Assembly: GCA_024330215.1 (NCBI GenBank)
Contig: JANDLU010000002.1
Span: 62,001-126,000, forward strand
Length of the DNA stretch: 64,000 nucleotides
Source of the DNA: Candidatus Gaiellasilicea maunaloa
GTDB taxonomy: Bacteria; Actinomycetota; Thermoleophilia; Gaiellales; Gaiellaceae
Reading direction: 5' to 3'
The position numbers and the translations under genes were made by a program. The notes beneath the pieces are model-generated. The model worked only from the letters and a program-made list of their open reading frames with translations, had not been told where the DNA came from and did not search any database. Of the stretch, positions 46,027-56,857 are shown in pieces (the stretch's first letter is position 1; every line of letters begins with the position of its first letter).

Positions 46027-46917
46027 GTGGACAGCACTCTGCCCGTGGGCAAGGCGCCCACGGCCCTCGGGCGTGGGCTCGCCGCACGCGTGTTCCGGAT
46101 CGCTCGCGTCCTTCCGATCCAGGTCGGCCTGGCGGCCGTCGCAGTGCTCTGGATGTTGCCGACCGTCGGGTTGCTGCTGACCTCGCTGCTCGCTCGGGAC
46201 GACTTCAACAGCATCGGCTGGTGGAAGATCTTCACCGAACCGAGCCTGGCGACGTTCGAGAACTATCGCGCGCTGTTCGCAAACCACGCGATCACGTCGT
46301 CACTCGTCACGACGACGGTGGTCGCAGTTGGGGGAACCATCCTGCCTCTCCTGATCGCCGCGGCGGGCGCATATGCCTTCGCGTGGCTCGACTTTCCGGG
46401 CCGCGACTGGCTCTTCGTCGGTCTCGTCGGTCTGATGGTCGTTCCGGTGCAGATGGCGCTGATCCCGATCTTTCAGCTCTACAACGTCACCGGTCTCTTC
46501 GATACCGCCGCGGGTTTGATCCTGTTCCACACGGCGTTCGGGCTGCCGTTCGCGACCTTCCTGTTACGCAACTACATGATCGGAATTCCGGGAGAGCTCC
46601 TGGACGCGGCTCGGATCGACGGTGCCTCGGAGCTCCGCGTATTTCTCTGGCTGATCCTTCCGCTCGCCAAGCCGGCCCTCGCCTCGCTCGCGGTCTTCCA
46701 GTTTCTCTGGGTCTGGAACGACCTGCTCGTCGCGCTCGTCTTCGGCCGCCGAACCCAACCGATCACCGTCGCAATCTTCACCCAGTTGAGCCAGTTCGAC
46801 GCGAACATCGCGATCATCTCGACGGGCGCCTTCGTCTCACTCGTCGTGCCGCTGACGGTGTTCCTCGCGTTTCAGCGGTACTTCGTGCGCGGGCTCCTGG
46901 CTGGGGCGGTCAAATGA
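46027..46917 (+). CDS. carbohydrate ABC transporter permease (MalG-type)
   Basis: DWLFVGLVGLMVVPVQMALIPIFQLYNVTGLFDTAAGLILFHTAFGLPFATFLLRNYMIGIPGELLDAARIDGASELRVF. Confidence 0.95.
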   Translation: MDSTLPVGKAPTALGRGLAARVFRIARVLPIQVGLAAVAVLWMLPTVGLLLTSLLARDDFNSIGWWKIFTEPSLATFENYRALFANHAITSSLVTTTVVAVGGTILPLLIAAAGAYAFAWLDFPGRDWLFVGLVGLMVVPVQMALIPIFQLYNVTGLFDTAAGLILFHTAFGLPFATFLLRNYMIGIPGELLDAARIDGASELRVFLWLILPLAKPALASLAVFQFLWVWNDLLVALVFGRRTQPITVAIFTQLSQFDANIAIISTGAFVSLVVPLTVFLAFQRYFVRGLLAGAVK

Positions 46918-46924
46918 GCTCGCG

Positions 46925-47893
46925 ATGATCGAGGTTCGGCCGGTGCTGGATGCCGAGATCGCGGCGGCGCTGAACGCGCTCCCGCTGGATCCGCCGGCGA
47001 CGCTCGAGAGCATCCCCGCTCTCCGCACTGCGTCAAGGGCGATGGAGGACCGGGTGGATTTGTGCGGTTCCGTCGAGCGAAGGGACCACGTGGTGCCGAG
47101 CGATCCGGATGCGATCGTCGGGGTTCACCGACCGCGGCGAGGCGATCGTGTCTCTCGGGCCGGCATCTACTGGGTCCACGGCGGCGGCTACATCCTCGGC
47201 AGCTATCGAGAGTGCGACCGGCAACTCCAGCGGTGGTGCAGGCTGCTCGATTGCGTCGCGGTCTCCGTGGAATACCGGCTTGCCCCCGAGCACCCCTATC
47301 CCGCTGCTCTCGAGGATTGCTACGCCGGCTTGAAATGGACCTACGAGCATGCCGCCGAGCTGGGCCTCGACGCGGCCAGGCTCGGGGTCGGCGGGACGAG
47401 CGCCGGGGCAGGACTGGCCGCGGCTCTGGCGCTGATCGCGCGCGATCGGGGTGAGATCCCACTCGCGTTCCAGCTCCTGGTCGCCCCGATGCTCGACGAC
47501 CGCAAGCTCACCGTTTCGAGTCGATGGGACGCTCCGATCTGGCCGCCGGCATCGAACGAGCTCGGTTGGAGGTCGTATCTCGGCGAGCTGCGCGGTCACG
47601 TCGTGCCCCCGTACGCGGCAGCGGCTCGCGCCGAGCACCTCTCGGGCTTGCCGCCCACCCTGGTCGTGGTGGGCGGCGTCGACGGGTTCCTCGACGAGAG
47701 CATCGCCTATGCCCAGCGCCTGCTGCACGCCGGCATCTCCACTCAGCTGAACGTCTATTCAGGAGCCCCTCACGGCTTCCTCGAGTTGGCGCCTGCATCC
47801 AGGCTGGCCAACCTCGCGAATCGCGACATCGAGGACTGGCTCGGGCCTTTCTGCGGGGAGAGCTCGCAGGCGCCGGTTTCAGATCGACGTTGA
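46925..47893 (+). CDS. alpha/beta hydrolase (HSL-type esterase)
   Basis: IYWVHGGGYILGSYRECDRQLQRWCRLLDCVAVSVEYRLAPEHPYPAALEDCYAGLKW...RLGVGGTSAGAGLAAALALIARD. Confidence 0.94.
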   Translation: MIEVRPVLDAEIAAALNALPLDPPATLESIPALRTASRAMEDRVDLCGSVERRDHVVPSDPDAIVGVHRPRRGDRVSRAGIYWVHGGGYILGSYRECDRQLQRWCRLLDCVAVSVEYRLAPEHPYPAALEDCYAGLKWTYEHAAELGLDAARLGVGGTSAGAGLAAALALIARDRGEIPLAFQLLVAPMLDDRKLTVSSRWDAPIWPPASNELGWRSYLGELRGHVVPPYAAAARAEHLSGLPPTLVVVGGVDGFLDESIAYAQRLLHAGISTQLNVYSGAPHGFLELAPASRLANLANRDIEDWLGPFCGESSQAPVSDRR

Positions 47894-48058
47894 GGAGCTC
47901 CGAGCTAGCTGCGGCCGGCGCAGCGACACGGGCAGCCCACATCGTGCGCAGATCGTCTGTGAGGCGCCCTTCTGAACCGCGCGCTCCTTCGGTAGCGGCT
48001 CCTCGCAGACGCAGATCGACGCGAGGCCGGGGCTGCGAGGTGGAGGAGTCGGGTCACG

Positions 48059-48073
48059 CTTTACAGAGTAAAG
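48059..48073. promoter_or_regulatory. perfect CTTTAC-AGA-GTAAAG palindrome
   Basis: Best copy of the recurrent motif; lies downstream of chorismate mutase-like gene and upstream of a candidate small minus-strand ORF. Confidence 0.45.
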
Positions 48074-48096
48074 TTAAGTTGCCGGGCGCGCAAGTC

Positions 48097-48414
48097 TCAC
48101 ATCGGATCGAGCCTGCGCTCGAGCTCACGCTTCGTGAGCACCAACAGCGCCGCATGGAGGTCGGACAGCCCGGCGGCGCTCAGTCGGCCGTCGTTTGCGA
48201 TTCGGAGCTCGCTGAGCAGCTCGACCTCCCGCGCGGGATCGAGAAGTGCGATCTGCCGGCCGAGCTTGCGCTCCCAGATGTGTCGCGCCAGGTCGACCCG
48301 CTGGATCACGAGCTCGAGGATCGCGCGTTCGATTCTCGAGATTTCGGTCCGCAGCCGTACAACCTCCGAATCGACTCCGGCAGCTTGGTCCTCAGCAGAC
48401 GGGTGCGCGCTCAT
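48097..48414 (-). CDS. chorismate mutase type II-like protein
   Basis: LRTEISRIERAILELVIQRVDLARHIWERKLGRQIALLDPAREVELLSELR. Confidence 0.75.
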   Translation of the reverse strand: MSAHPSAEDQAAGVDSEVVRLRTEISRIERAILELVIQRVDLARHIWERKLGRQIALLDPAREVELLSELRIANDGRLSAAGLSDLHAALLVLTKRELERRLDPM

Positions 48415-48433
48415 TCAGCCCGTGAGCGGAGAA

Positions 48434-49654
48434 TCACAGCACGACGCCCAGCTCAGCGAGCAGCGCATCCGCGTCCGGTGCGATCTCGGTCGGGTCGAAG
48501 CGGTCAGTGACCGGTCCGGGCGTCTTGAGGCCGTCGCCCGTCACGAGGAGTACGACGCGGTCCGAGCGCTGCACGGTTCCGTCGCGCGCGGCCTGTCGAA
48601 GGGCGCCGAGTGTGACGCCGGCAGCCGTCTCGCCGAAGACGCCGGTTGCGGCTGCGAGGGCGGCCATCTCGACGCCGACGTCGGTCTCCGGGACCGCGTA
48701 GATCGCACCGCCGGACTGGCGCACCGCGTCCACTGCGGCGTCTCCGTCGGCGGGACTGCCGATCGCGAGCGAGCGCACGATCGTGCTCGGCCGGATCGGC
48801 CTGACCCGGCCGCCGTCGGCGAACGCGGCGGCCACGGGTGCGCAGCCGGCTGCCTGTGCGCCGACGAGCCGCGGCCGCAGGCCGGTCACGAGACCGAGCT
48901 CGAGGAAGTCGTCGAAGCCTCTTCCGACCTTCGAGATGAGCGATCCCGAAGCAATCGGTGAGACGACGACGTCCGGAAGCTCCCAGCCGAGCTGCTCGGA
49001 GATCTCGTAGGCGACCGTCTTCGAGCCTTCGGCATAGTAGGAGCGGAGACCCACGTTGACGAAGCCCCAGGGAAGCTCGAACGAGAGCTCGACCGTGAGG
49101 CGGCTGCAGTCGTCGTAGCTGCCCCGGACCGCGAAGAGCTTCGCCCCGTACGCCGCGGTCGCGACGAGCTTCTCGCGCTCGAGGTCGTAGGGGCAGAAGA
49201 CGACGGCGTCCATGCCCTCGGCCGCTGCGCGCGCTGCGACGGCGTTGGCGAGGTTGCCCGTCGACGAGCAGGCGAGGGTGTCCAGGCCCAGCTCCTGCGC
49301 CTTCGCGCAGGCGACTGCGACGACGCGATCCTTGAACGAGTGGGTCGGGTTCGCCGTGTCCAGCTTCAACCAGAGCTCGGCCAGGCCGAGCTCGGCCGCG
49401 AGCCTCGGTGCAGTTACGAGCGGCGTCAGGCCAGGGGAGAGCCGATCGTCGGCCGGCGGTGCGACGGGAAGGAGTGGCGCGTAGCGCCACAGCGAGTCTG
49501 GCCCGGCCTCGATCTGCTCGCGCGTGGCGGAGCGATGGAGCTCGCCTTTGTCGTAGATCGGGTCGAGGGGCGCGAAGCAGGCCGGACAGGTGCCGATCCC
49601 GGCGAGGGGTTGGTCTCTACCGCAGCGGCGGCAGGAGAGGTGTGTTGCGGACAT
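48434..49654 (-). CDS. threonine synthase with N-terminal zinc ribbon
   Basis: LSCRRCGRDQPLAGIGTCPACFAPLDPIYD...ELWLKLDTANPTHSFKDRVVAVACAKAQELGLDTLACSSTGNLANAVAARAA. Confidence 0.9.
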   Translation of the reverse strand: MSATHLSCRRCGRDQPLAGIGTCPACFAPLDPIYDKGELHRSATREQIEAGPDSLWRYAPLLPVAPPADDRLSPGLTPLVTAPRLAAELGLAELWLKLDTANPTHSFKDRVVAVACAKAQELGLDTLACSSTGNLANAVAARAAAEGMDAVVFCPYDLEREKLVATAAYGAKLFAVRGSYDDCSRLTVELSFELPWGFVNVGLRSYYAEGSKTVAYEISEQLGWELPDVVVSPIASGSLISKVGRGFDDFLELGLVTGLRPRLVGAQAAGCAPVAAAFADGGRVRPIRPSTIVRSLAIGSPADGDAAVDAVRQSGGAIYAVPETDVGVEMAALAAATGVFGETAAGVTLGALRQAARDGTVQRSDRVVLLVTGDGLKTPGPVTDRFDPTEIAPDADALLAELGVVL

Positions 49655-49835
49655 CTGGGCGGGCCTCCTTGTCGTTGTCTCGCTCTACATCGCCCGAGCG
49701 AGCCTGCTGCTCGGCCGGCTTGGCACCTTGCCGCCACAATCGGGTGCGACGGGCAGGTTGCCGAGGCGTCGACGGGCCGGTTCCCTCAGCCTCTCTTGAT
49801 GCGGAGCGGGACGGGTGCCCGCTGCCATTGCGCAG

Positions 49836-49847
49836 TATAAAGTAAAG
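49836..49847 (+). promoter_or_regulatory. TATAAA -10-like box plus GTAAAG half-site immediately at proA start (leaderless promoter candidate)
   Basis: GCAGTATAAAGTAAAGTGGTGGAC. Confidence 0.45.
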
Positions 49848-51133
49848 TGGTGGACGGCGCGGGCAGATCGGTGGTCGCAGACGGCCCGCTGCTCGAGCTC
49901 GTCCGCGACGAAGCGCTCGCGGCGCGGACCGCTCTACGAAGGGTCGTGCCTGCTGCTGTCGACGCCGCGCTCGGACGCGTCGCGCAGTTGTTGGCCGAGC
50001 GGCGTGCGGACTTGCTCGAGGCGAACGCGAACGACCTCGCCGCGGCGAAAGGGCGGCTCGACGCGGGCGCGCTCGACCGCTTGCGCCTCGACGCCGCACG
50101 GCTCGATGCGATGACACACGGGGTCAAGGCGACGGCGGCACTCGACTCGATCGAGCGCGAGGTGCGGTCGTGGACACTGCCGAACGGGCTCGAGGTTTCG
50201 GAGCGCCGAATCCCGGTCGGTGTGGTCGGCGCGAACTTCGAGGCTCGCCCGAACGTTGCCGTGGACATCGCGGCTCAGGTGCTGAAGAGCGGCAACGCGG
50301 TCTTGCTCCGCACCGGCGCTGCGGCGCTGGGGACGGTGACCGCGCTCGTCGACGGCGTCCTGCGACCGGCGTTCGAGGAGCACGGACTGCCCGGCGCCGC
50401 GGTCGGTCTCGTGCGCTCGGCCGACCGCGCCGGCGCGGAGGCGCTGGTCTCGCTGCCCGAGCTCGTGCCGCTCGTGATTCTCCGCGGCAGCGGAGCCTCG
50501 ACCGCTGCCCTCGCCCGGATTGCGGCGGCGAACGGGGTCGGAACGCTCGCGCACGCCGAGGGTGGTGGCGTCCTCTACGCCCACGCCGCCGCGTCGGCTG
50601 AGTCGCTCGCTGCGGTCGCACGGGCGAGCCTCGACCGGCTCGGGGTCTGCAACCGCCTCAACCTCGCGTTGGTCGACCGCGGCGCGCCGGAGCTCGCTCA
50701 CGTCCTCGTTGATGTGTGCGCCCAGCTCGGGATCGAGGCTCGAAGCACCGCCGACTTGCGTGGGACGCTGCCGCTCGACCGATCGCGGGGATACGAGTGG
50801 GCGGCGGACGCGGAGCGGGTGGCGACCGTCACCATCGAGCTCGTGGACGGCCTCGACGAGGCGGTCAGGATCGCGAACGAGGAAACCTCGGGGCTCGCGG
50901 CGACGATCGTGACAGCGGACGAGGAGGCTGCAGGCCGATTCCTCGACGACTACCGCGGAACGGCCGCGTTCTGGAACGCGACCACCAGGTTCACGGACGG
51001 ATTCGAGCTCCTGGGGATTCCGGAGACGGGCGTCAATGTCGACCGACTGCCCGGCCCGCGCGGCCCGGTCACGTATCGCGACCTCTTTCTGCGCCAGTAC
51101 CGCGTCGTCGGCGACGGCAAGCAAAGGCGATGA
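49847..51133 (+). CDS. proA: glutamate-5-semialdehyde dehydrogenase (gamma-glutamyl phosphate reductase)
   Basis: RRIPVGVVGANFEARPNVAVDIAAQVLKSGNAVLLRTGAAALGTV...DGFELLGIPETGVNVDRLPGPRGPVTYRDLFLRQYRVVGDG. Confidence 0.95.
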   Translation: MVDGAGRSVVADGPLLELVRDEALAARTALRRVVPAAVDAALGRVAQLLAERRADLLEANANDLAAAKGRLDAGALDRLRLDAARLDAMTHGVKATAALDSIEREVRSWTLPNGLEVSERRIPVGVVGANFEARPNVAVDIAAQVLKSGNAVLLRTGAAALGTVTALVDGVLRPAFEEHGLPGAAVGLVRSADRAGAEALVSLPELVPLVILRGSGASTAALARIAAANGVGTLAHAEGGGVLYAHAAASAESLAAVARASLDRLGVCNRLNLALVDRGAPELAHVLVDVCAQLGIEARSTADLRGTLPLDRSRGYEWAADAERVATVTIELVDGLDEAVRIANEETSGLAATIVTADEEAAGRFLDDYRGTAAFWNATTRFTDGFELLGIPETGVNVDRLPGPRGPVTYRDLFLRQYRVVGDGKQRR

Positions 51134-52266
51134 CCGTCGTCGTCAAGCTCGGCTCGTCGCTCGTCGCCGACGGGCAAGGCCGCGTGCGGCGGGGACTGCT
51201 AGGGGAGCGCGCCGCCGAGATCGGCACGCTGGCGCGCGCCGGAGAGCACGTCTGCGTCGTCTCCTCGGGCGCGATCGCGCTCGGACTCCGCCAACTCGGG
51301 GTCACGCGGCGACCGCGGGCGACGCCACGGCTTCAGGCTGCCTCTGCGGTCGGCCAGCTGCGACTCCAGCTCGCGTGGGTCAACGCGCTGAGGGCGGAGC
51401 AGCTCCAGGCGGCACAGCTCCTGCTCTCGGCGGGCGACTTCGCCGAGCGGGCCACGTATCTCAACGTCCGCAACGCGCTCATGGCGCTGCTGCGGCTCGG
51501 GATCGTCCCCGTCGTGAACGAGAACGACGCAACCGCCACTGACGAGATCACGTTCGGCGACAACGACGCGCTCGCGGCGCAGGTCGCGGTGCTCGTCGGG
51601 GCGAGATTGCTCGTGCTCCTCACCGAGGTTGAAGGCGTCTACACCTCTCATCCTGCCGATCCCGAGGCGCAACTCCTTGCCGAAGGTGGCTCCCTCGAAG
51701 GGATCCGGCTCGGCTCCGGCAGCGAGCACGGTCGAGGCGGCATGGAGAGCAAGATCGCGTCCGCACGGCTCGCGGCTGCCGCCGGGATTCCGACGGTGAT
51801 CGCCTCCGGCCGCGGCCCGCGCGTCCTCACGGCGATCGTCGCGGGGGAGACGCGGGGTACGCGCTTCGCGCCGACCGCAACTCCCGCCAGCGCCTTCCGG
51901 CTCTGGCTCCGTTACGCCAAGCCGACCCGCGGGAGCATCGTCGTCGACGACGGGGCTCGCGTCGCGCTCACCGACCACGGCCGCAGCCTGCTTGCCGTCG
52001 GCATTGTCAGCTGCGACGGCTCGTTCGAGCCGGGCGACGCGGTCGAGCTCGTCGCGCTCGACGGGACGGCGCTCGGGAAGGGACTGGTCGCGACCGGCGC
52101 TGCCGAGCTGCGCCGGCGGTCGCGTGGGGTCGAGGCAGTCCACCGCGACCGGCTCGTCCTCTACGAACGAGCGGACGCCGCGACCAGGCCGGGTGGTCGC
52201 GTGACGGCGCCCTCCGACGCCGAGGAGACAAGCGCCGCGTACTTCGCGAGCACCCCCGATGTGTAG
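51130..52266 (+). CDS. proB: glutamate 5-kinase with PUA domain
   Basis: [19 protein letters not shown]...[18 protein letters not shown]...[43 protein letters not shown]. Confidence 0.96.
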   Translation: MTVVVKLGSSLVADGQGRVRRGLLGERAAEIGTLARAGEHVCVVSSGAIALGLRQLGVTRRPRATPRLQAASAVGQLRLQLAWVNALRAEQLQAAQLLLSAGDFAERATYLNVRNALMALLRLGIVPVVNENDATATDEITFGDNDALAAQVAVLVGARLLVLLTEVEGVYTSHPADPEAQLLAEGGSLEGIRLGSGSEHGRGGMESKIASARLAAAAGIPTVIASGRGPRVLTAIVAGETRGTRFAPTATPASAFRLWLRYAKPTRGSIVVDDGARVALTDHGRSLLAVGIVSCDGSFEPGDAVELVALDGTALGKGLVATGAAELRRRSRGVEAVHRDRLVLYERADAATRPGGRVTAPSDAEETSAAYFASTPDV

Positions 52267-53891
52267 CGCGGCACCGGCGGCAACCAGGCCTCGAGCCGTC
52301 GCTCGAGCTCGTCCTCCGTCAGCTCGACCCGAAGCTCGCGTCCCGCGACGTCGATGACCACGATGTCGCCTTCCTCGAGCGCCGCGAGCGGACCTCCCTG
52401 CCAAGCCTCCGGCGCCACATGGCCGACCATGAGCCCGCGGGTTGCGCCAGAGAACCGGCCGTCGGTGACGAGTGCGATCGCGTCGCCGAGGCCGGCGCCG
52501 ACGAGCGCGGCCGTGACGTGGAGCATCTCCCGCATTCCCGGGCCGCCCGCGGGGCCTTCGTAGCGGATGACGACGACGTCGCCGGCGGTGATCGCGTTCG
52601 CTGCGACAGCCTCGAAGCACGCCTCCTCCGAGTCGAAGACGCGCGCAGGACCGGAGTGGAGCAGCCGCTCGTGGCCGACGAGCTTCACGACGCACCCTTC
52701 GGGAGCGAGGTTGCCGCGCAGGACGGCGATGCCGCCGCTCGCCTTGAGCGGCCGGCCGATGGGGACGACGACCTCCTGGCCGGCTGCCTCGCGTGCGCCC
52801 GCGGCGATCTCGCCGAGCGTGCGCCCGTCGACATTCCGTGCGTCGGGAGCCACGAGGCCGCCGGCGACGAGCTCCCGAGCTACGAGCGCGAGCCCGCCGG
52901 CGCGGTGAAGGTCGGTGGCGACGAAGCGGCCTCCCGGCTTGAGATCGGCGAGCAGCGGCGTTCGCGCTGCGATCTCGTCGAAATCCTCCAACTCGAGCGG
53001 GAGCCCGAGCTCCCGTGCGATCGCGAGCAGGTGGAGGACACCGTTCGTCGAGCCTCCGGTCGCCTCGAGCGCGACGATCGCATTCCGGAATGCCGCCGGC
53101 GTCAGGATCGCCGACGGACGGAGGTCGTTCCGCACGAGCTCGAGAACGAGACGGCCCGCCTGCTCCGCCGCGGCGGGCTTTGCCGGGTCGAGCGCCGGGA
53201 TGTCGTTCAGGCCCGCAGGGCTGATCCCGAGGAACTCGAGCAGCGTCGCCATCGTGTTCGCAGTGAACTGGCCCCCACAGGCACCCGCGCCGGGGCAGGC
53301 GACGCCCTCGAGCTCGTGGACGTCGGTCGCGCTCATCGTGCCCGCCGCGTGGGCGCCGACGGCCTCGAAGACGTCCTGGATCGTGACGTCGCGACCGCGG
53401 AACCGCCCGGGCGCGATCGAGCCGTTGTACAGGACGAGCCCCGGCAAGTCCATGCGCGCGAGCGCCATCACGGCCGCGGGGATCGTCTTGTCGCAGCCGA
53501 CGAGGCAGACGAGCCCGTCGAAATGATGACCACGTGCGACGAGCTCGATCGAGTCGGCGATCACCTCGCGCGAGACCAGCGACGCGCGCATCCCCTCGGC
53601 GCCCATCGAGACGCCGTCCGAGATGGCGATCGTGTTGAACTCCATCGGCGTGCCCCCCGCCGCGCGGATTCCGCGCTTCACGTCCTGGGCGAGCCTCCGC
53701 TGGTTCAAGTTGCACGGCATCGTCTCGATCCAGCTCGTCGCGACGCCGACGAGCGGCCGGGCGAGGTCGTCGTCGGTGAAGCCGGTGCCCTTGAGCATCG
53801 CGCGGGCTGCGGCGCGCTCGACCCCGTCGGTCAGCGCCGCGCTGTGGCGCTTCGCGGGGTCGGTGGGACGGTCGTACGGGTTGTCGCTCAT
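52161..53891 (-). CDS. ilvD: dihydroxy-acid dehydratase
   Basis: [73 protein letters not shown]...[30 protein letters not shown]. Confidence 0.97.
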   Translation of the reverse strand: MSDNPYDRPTDPAKRHSAALTDGVERAAARAMLKGTGFTDDDLARPLVGVATSWIETMPCNLNQRRLAQDVKRGIRAAGGTPMEFNTIAISDGVSMGAEGMRASLVSREVIADSIELVARGHHFDGLVCLVGCDKTIPAAVMALARMDLPGLVLYNGSIAPGRFRGRDVTIQDVFEAVGAHAAGTMSATDVHELEGVACPGAGACGGQFTANTMATLLEFLGISPAGLNDIPALDPAKPAAAEQAGRLVLELVRNDLRPSAILTPAAFRNAIVALEATGGSTNGVLHLLAIARELGLPLELEDFDEIAARTPLLADLKPGGRFVATDLHRAGGLALVARELVAGGLVAPDARNVDGRTLGEIAAGAREAAGQEVVVPIGRPLKASGGIAVLRGNLAPEGCVVKLVGHERLLHSGPARVFDSEEACFEAVAANAITAGDVVVIRYEGPAGGPGMREMLHVTAALVGAGLGDAIALVTDGRFSGATRGLMVGHVAPEAWQGGPLAALEEGDIVVIDVAGRELRVELTEDELERRLEAWLPPVPRYTSGVLAKYAALVSSASEGAVTRPPGLVAASARS

Positions 53892-54703
53892 ACCTGGCCG
53901 GCTCCTGTCGTCGAGATCGAGAGAGTGAGCACGTCGGCGTCGGGAAACGCGAGGCGTAGCTCGTCCGCGCATGCAGCGGCCGTCTCGCGCTGCGCCCACA
54001 CGATGACGCTCGGGCCTGAGCCGGAGAGCGTCGCGGCGATCATGCCGGCCGGGGGGTGCTCGCGTACCGCTCCGAGCAGCGGTGCCCAGCCGGCGCGATA
54101 GGGCTCGTGCAGGCGGTCGTCGGCCGCCGCGGCGAAGAGCGTGACGGAGCCGGTGGCGAGCGAAGCGCCGAGGACGGCGGCGCGCGCGACGTTGTGCGCG
54201 GCGTCGGCGTGGCTGATGAACGACGGTAACGCCTCGCGCGCGGCCCTCGTCCCCACCCGCTCGGCCGGAACGAGCGCGATCGGCGTTGCCGGCGCATCGT
54301 TGGCGATCCGCGCGATCGCGCCGTTCCACGTCAGGCATACGCCGCCGGCGAGCGCTGCCGCGAGGTTGTCGGGGTGGCCTTCGAGGTCGACCCCAATCGC
54401 GAGCAGCTCCTCCGGATCGAGGTCGCGGCCGGCGACGAGCGCGCCGGCGACGAGCCCGAGCGCGATCGTGGCCGCGCTCGAGCCGAGTCCGCGCTCGCGC
54501 GGAATCCGGTCGGTAAACGAAAAGCCGAGGCCCTCGAGCGGCGCGATCCGCTCGAACGCACGCACGGCGAGATGGTCGCGATCCGGTGGCGGCGCGCTCT
54601 CCGAGATCTCGACCTCGTTCCAGAGGTCGAGCGCGGCCGCAGCGCAGTCGAAGGCGGGGCCGATGTTCGCCGTGGTCGCGGGCGCGCGGACGCGGATGCT
54701 CAT
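53888..54703 (-). CDS. thrB: homoserine kinase (GHMP family)
   Basis: [31 protein letters not shown]...[25 protein letters not shown]. Confidence 0.95.
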   Translation of the reverse strand: MSIRVRAPATTANIGPAFDCAAAALDLWNEVEISESAPPPDRDHLAVRAFERIAPLEGLGFSFTDRIPRERGLGSSAATIALGLVAGALVAGRDLDPEELLAIGVDLEGHPDNLAAALAGGVCLTWNGAIARIANDAPATPIALVPAERVGTRAAREALPSFISHADAAHNVARAAVLGASLATGSVTLFAAAADDRLHEPYRAGWAPLLGAVREHPPAGMIAATLSGSGPSVIVWAQRETAAACADELRLAFPDADVLTLSISTTGAGQV

Positions 54704-55551
54704 CGAACCGCGTCGGGATCTTTCAGGCCGTGGCCCGTGACAACGCACACGACGAGCGCGTCGCGCAGGCCCGCCGCCTCGACGGCGGCGAGCCCTGCCG
54801 CGCTCGCTGGCTCGCAGAAGATCCCCTCCTCACGCGCCAGCGCGTGCCAGGCGCTCGCGAGCCGCTTTTCAGAAAGCGAGACCACCTCTCCGGCGCATCG
54901 CTCGACCACTCGCCGGACCTCTTCGCGGTGGACGGGCTCGGCGATGCGGATCGCCGACGCGAAGGTGTCGCACCGCCGGGCTGCCTCACCGAGTACGAAG
55001 CGCGGCTGCGTCTCGCCGAAGCCGCGCGAGTACGCCACGGTGTTGCCGCCGCCGCCGAACGGAAGGGCGAGGACGTCTGGCGCGCCGCCGAGCTGCTCGA
55101 GCACCTCGCGCGCCGCCGAGCTCTGCCCCTCGATCCGGTCCGGGTTGATCGAGTTGACGTTGACGAGCTCCTCCTGGTCGGCGAGTCGCTGTGCCTCGTG
55201 GTGCGCGTCGTTGAAGGTGCCGTCGATCTCGCGCAGCTCGGCGCCGGCCGCGCGCACCTGCGCGAGCTTCGAGCGGGCCACCGCGCCGCCGCTCGTCACG
55301 ACGACGGCTCGCAGCCCCGCGCGGGCGGCGTAGGCCGCCGCCGCCGCCGCGGTGTTCCCGGTCGACGCGCAGACGACCCCGGCAGCGCCGCGCTCGACGG
55401 CGCGGGAGACCGCGAGCGCCATGCCTCGATCCTTGAACGACCCTGTTGGATTCGCGCCCTCCCACTTCACCCACAGCTCGAGCCCGAGCGTCTCCGAGAG
55501 ACGCGGCGCGTGGAGAAGTGGTGTCGAGCCTTCTCCGAGCGTGACCCTCAT
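54700..55551 (-). CDS. thrC: threonine synthase
   Basis: [77 protein letters not shown]. Confidence 0.94.
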   Translation of the reverse strand: MRVTLGEGSTPLLHAPRLSETLGLELWVKWEGANPTGSFKDRGMALAVSRAVERGAAGVVCASTGNTAAAAAAYAARAGLRAVVVTSGGAVARSKLAQVRAAGAELREIDGTFNDAHHEAQRLADQEELVNVNSINPDRIEGQSSAAREVLEQLGGAPDVLALPFGGGGNTVAYSRGFGETQPRFVLGEAARRCDTFASAIRIAEPVHREEVRRVVERCAGEVVSLSEKRLASAWHALAREEGIFCEPASAAGLAAVEAAGLRDALVVCVVTGHGLKDPDAVR

Positions 55552-55567
55552 CGTTCGATCAAAGCAG

Positions 55568-56857
55568 CTAGATCCCCCGCTCGTCGATCACGCGGAGCGC
55601 GTCGGGGAGGCCGTGAACCTCCGGGAGCCGGGCGATCGCGTCGAGCGCGGTCGCGACGCGGCCGGACGGAGCCGTGTGCGTGACGACGTCGAGGGCCGCG
55701 CTGCCGTTGACGACGTGCTGCGCGAGCCGCGCAATCGAGACGCCCTCGTCGGCGAAGCGCGCGGCGACGTGCGCCAACACGCCGGGCCGATCGGCGACCT
55801 CGATGTGGACGTAGTACGGCGCCGGCAGCTCGCCCGGCGGCAGCTTCGGCAGCGACCGCCAGCAGGCGTCGCCCTGGAGGAATCCTGTTCCCGTCGTTCC
55901 GAGCACGCTCACCATGTCCGCGACGACCGCCGAAGCCGTCTCGAGACCGCCTGCGCCCGGGCCCTCGAGCATGAGCTCGCGAATCGCGTCGCCCTGCAGC
56001 ATCACGGCGTTGAACGGCCCCTCGACCGAGGCGAGCGGGTGGTGTCGGTCGACGAGTGCCGGCCCGACGCGGACGTCGACTGCGCCGTCCACCAGCGTGG
56101 CGGTGCCGACGAGCCGCACGACCGCCCCGAGGGATCGCGCCGCCTCGACGTGCTCGGGCCGGAGCCGGTCGATGCCCTCGTACGAGACGTCGGCCAGCTC
56201 GACACGCGAACCGAAGGCGACGCTCGCGAGGATGGCCATCTTCGCCGCCGAATCGGCGCCCGAGACGTCGTCGGTCGGGTCGGCTTCCGCGTAGCCCAGC
56301 CGCTGTGCCTCGGCGAGCGCATCCTGGTACGCGGCGCCGGACTCCATCCTCGTGAGGATGAAGTTCGTCGTGCCGTTGACGATTCCGAGCACGCGGTGGA
56401 CGTTGGTGACCACGAGCGACTCGCGCAGGACCTTGATCACGGGGATGGCCGCGCAGACCGAGGCCTCGAAGCGCATCTGGACCCCGGCCTCGGCGGCGGT
56501 CGCGAAGAGCTCGGTGCTGCGCCGGGCAAGGAGTTGCTTGTTGGCCGTCACGACCGGCTTGCCGGCCCGGAGGAGGTCGAGGACGTAGCCACCGGTCGGC
56601 TCGACGCCGCCCATGACCTCGGCAACGAGGGTCACCGATTCGTCCTCGAGGATCGAGGCGAAGTCGGTGGTCAGCACCCCCTCTCCCGCAGCGAAGCCGC
56701 GCTCCTTGCCCGGATCGCGGACGAGTGCGTGCACGACGCGAAGGCGGTGTCCGGTGGCCCGCTCGATGTCCTCGGCGTTCTGCTCGAGGAGCCTGTGCAC
56801 GGCCGCGCCCACGGTGCCGTACCCGAGGAGCGCGACGGGAACGTCAACCGACGCCAT
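55568..56857 (-). CDS. hom: homoserine dehydrogenase with C-terminal ACT domain
   Basis: [20 protein letters not shown]...[34 protein letters not shown]...[14 protein letters not shown]...[27 protein letters not shown]. Confidence 0.96.
   Translation of the reverse strand: MASVDVPVALLGYGTVGAAVHRLLEQNAEDIERATGHRLRVVHALVRDPGKERGFAAGEGVLTTDFASILEDESVTLVAEVMGGVEPTGGYVLDLLRAGKPVVTANKQLLARRSTELFATAAEAGVQMRFEASVCAAIPVIKVLRESLVVTNVHRVLGIVNGTTNFILTRMESGAAYQDALAEAQRLGYAEADPTDDVSGADSAAKMAILASVAFGSRVELADVSYEGIDRLRPEHVEAARSLGAVVRLVGTATLVDGAVDVRVGPALVDRHHPLASVEGPFNAVMLQGDAIRELMLEGPGAGGLETASAVVADMVSVLGTTGTGFLQGDACWRSLPKLPPGELPAPYYVHIEVADRPGVLAHVAARFADEGVSIARLAQHVVNGSAALDVVTHTAPSGRVATALDAIARLPEVHGLPDALRVIDERGI

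Noticed and set aside
51199-53715. 838-aa minus-strand ORF
   Set aside because: Runs antisense through proB and out of frame through ilvD; Arg-rich, no recognisable motif.
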